From assembly GCA_034440555.1 (NCBI GenBank), contig JAWXCG010000227.1, positions 1 to 5,652 on the forward strand: DNA of 5,652 nucleotides. The letters run 5' to 3'. Below are positions 4,787-5,652 of this stretch, in pieces (the stretch's first letter is position 1; the number at the start of each line of letters is the position of its first letter). Position numbers and translations under genes: made by a program. The notes below the pieces were generated by a model. It had not been told where the DNA came from, ran no database searches, and was given only the letters and a program-made list of their open reading frames with translations. The DNA comes from 0-14-3-00-62-12 sp034440555 (GTDB lineage Bacteria; Pseudomonadota; Gammaproteobacteria; Xanthomonadales; Ahniellaceae).

Positions 4787-5652
4787 ATGCAGAGCCCAAC
4801 CACCCGCGTGCTTGCCGTACTGGAAATGCTTCAGGCGCGAGGACGCATCAGCGGAACGGAACTGGCGCAGAACCTGGGCGTCGACGGTCGCACCTTACGT
4901 CGCTACATCGCCATGCTCGAGGAACTTGGCATTCCCATCATCAGCGAGCGCGGACGCTACGGTGGCTATTCGCTCGTTGCCGGTTTCAAATTGCCGCCGA
5001 TGATGTTCACCGACGACGAGGCATTGGCGTTGGCCCTGGGTCTGCTCGCCGCGCGCGGGTTGGGCTTGAGCGAAGCCGCGCCCGCGGTCGCCAGTGCGCA
5101 GGCGAAGTTGGAAAGGGTGATGCCAGCGCCACTGATGCGCAGATCGCGTGCGGTACACCAAACCATCGCGCTGGAGCTGCCGCGCGCTCACGTGCGTGCC
5201 GGCGACAGCGACGCTTTGGTTGTACTCAGCGCTGCAGCGCAGGCTCGCCAGCAAGTTCATCTGCGTTACTTGACCGCGAGGGGTGAAGCCACGGTACGCG
5301 ATTTCAACGCGTACGGATTGGCTTGGCGTAACGGGCGTTGGTACGTCGTTGGCCACTGTCATCTGCGCAAGGGACTGCGTTCATTTCGCATTGATCGCAT
5401 CGAGGCAGTGCGGCCTCTGCCGGCCAGTTTTGCGCGACCGGAAGGCTTCGACGCGCTTGAGTACCTGGCACACGCGGTGGCGACACTACCGCGAACACAC
5501 GCAATCGAGGTGTTGTTGCATGCCGATCTTGCGCTCGCGCGGCGCGAGGTATTCCCCGCCCTCGGGCTGTTGGAAGCACAGGTCGATGGCGTGCTCTTGC
5601 ACGCACAGGCCGATGACCTCGACTGGTTCGCGCGCGAATTGTCGCGACTGCC
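4787..5652 (+). CDS. YafY-like HTH-WYL domain transcriptional regulator, C-terminus beyond window
   Basis: WYL regulators are DNA-binding proteins whose WYL domain senses a ligand, often a nucleotide-like or small metabolite. Residues of about 1-60 form a winged helix of the HTH_11 (DeoR-like) type: TTRVLAVLEMLQARGRISGT, then LAQNLGVDGRTLRRYIAMLE with the recognition helix near 34-44, then ISERGRYGGYSL as the wing. FKLPPMMFTDDEALALALGL (68-87) is the typical YafY linker. The WYL domain covers about 145-212, with YGLAWRNGRWYVVGHCHLRK and GLRSFRIDRI; the name motif reads W-Y-V. From about 236 the C-terminal WCX extension begins (THAIEVLLHADLALARREVF). The window shows 288 full codons; family members run somewhat over 300, so only a short tail is missing. 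The ATG has no clear Shine-Dalgarno, but it gives the standard N-terminus. Divergent from the NIPSNAP-LysE pair, with the inverted repeat just upstream, so autoregulation is likely. Confidence 0.92.
   Translation, partial: MQSPTTRVLAVLEMLQARGRISGTELAQNLGVDGRTLRRYIAMLEELGIPIISERGRYGGYSLVAGFKLPPMMFTDDEALALALGLLAARGLGLSEAAPAVASAQAKLERVMPAPLMRRSRAVHQTIALELPRAHVRAGDSDALVVLSAAAQARQQVHLRYLTARGEATVRDFNAYGLAWRNGRWYVVGHCHLRKGLRSFRIDRIEAVRPLPASFARPEGFDALEYLAHAVATLPRTHAIEVLLHADLALARREVFPALGLLEAQVDGVLLHAQADDLDWFARELSRL

Overview
The window is GC-rich bacterial DNA with well-spaced genes, and it includes an Omp85-type outer-membrane barrel and a lipoprotein signal, so it comes from a Gram-negative chromosome. 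The Ig-like fragment (PAGNARNVPRST...) and the style of the NIPSNAP and WYL proteins recall Xanthomonadales-type Gammaproteobacteria. That placement is an inference from memory of the families, not a database match.

Left part (1 to about 1370) looks like a decaying accessory region. On the minus strand the window opens inside a type I restriction-modification methyltransferase gene (hsdM). Its reading frame is cut by an in-frame amber codon at 262-264, after the conserved HsdM_N block, and homologous sequence continues in the same frame to the window edge. Next comes a stretch of about 370 bases with no convincing gene. It holds a possible faint relic of an IS91-type transposase C-terminus and an 11-bp palindrome sitting where a -35 box would be. 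A short secreted Ig-like (Big_5) protein then ends after about 110 codons, in what looks like an internally deleted domain. It is probably the stump of a larger surface protein of the FG-GAP repeat kind.

Middle (1370-3112): one intact plus-strand gene for a 570-580 residue BamA/TamA-like (Omp85 superfamily) outer-membrane protein. It has a signal sequence, a short POTRA-like periplasmic part, and a barrel with the LRGY signature and a C-terminal Phe. Its true start is uncertain because an internal TTG has the better ribosome binding site.

Right part (3192-5652): a compact regulated module. Two minus-strand genes lie one base apart (TGA-T-ATG). The upstream one encodes a NIPSNAP-domain protein with a predicted lipoprotein signal. 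The downstream one encodes a LysE/RhtB-type exporter. Divergent from them is a YafY-like HTH-WYL transcriptional regulator, cut off by the window end. The 91-bp divergent promoter region carries a perfect 10-bp inverted repeat with a 7-bp spacer (4742-4768), placed to be the regulator's operator. The simplest reading is a small-molecule-responsive unit: the WYL protein senses a ligand and controls a NIPSNAP protein plus an efflux transporter. The substrate cannot be told from the sequence.

No tRNA, rRNA, CRISPR array, complete insertion sequence or clear intrinsic terminator was seen.
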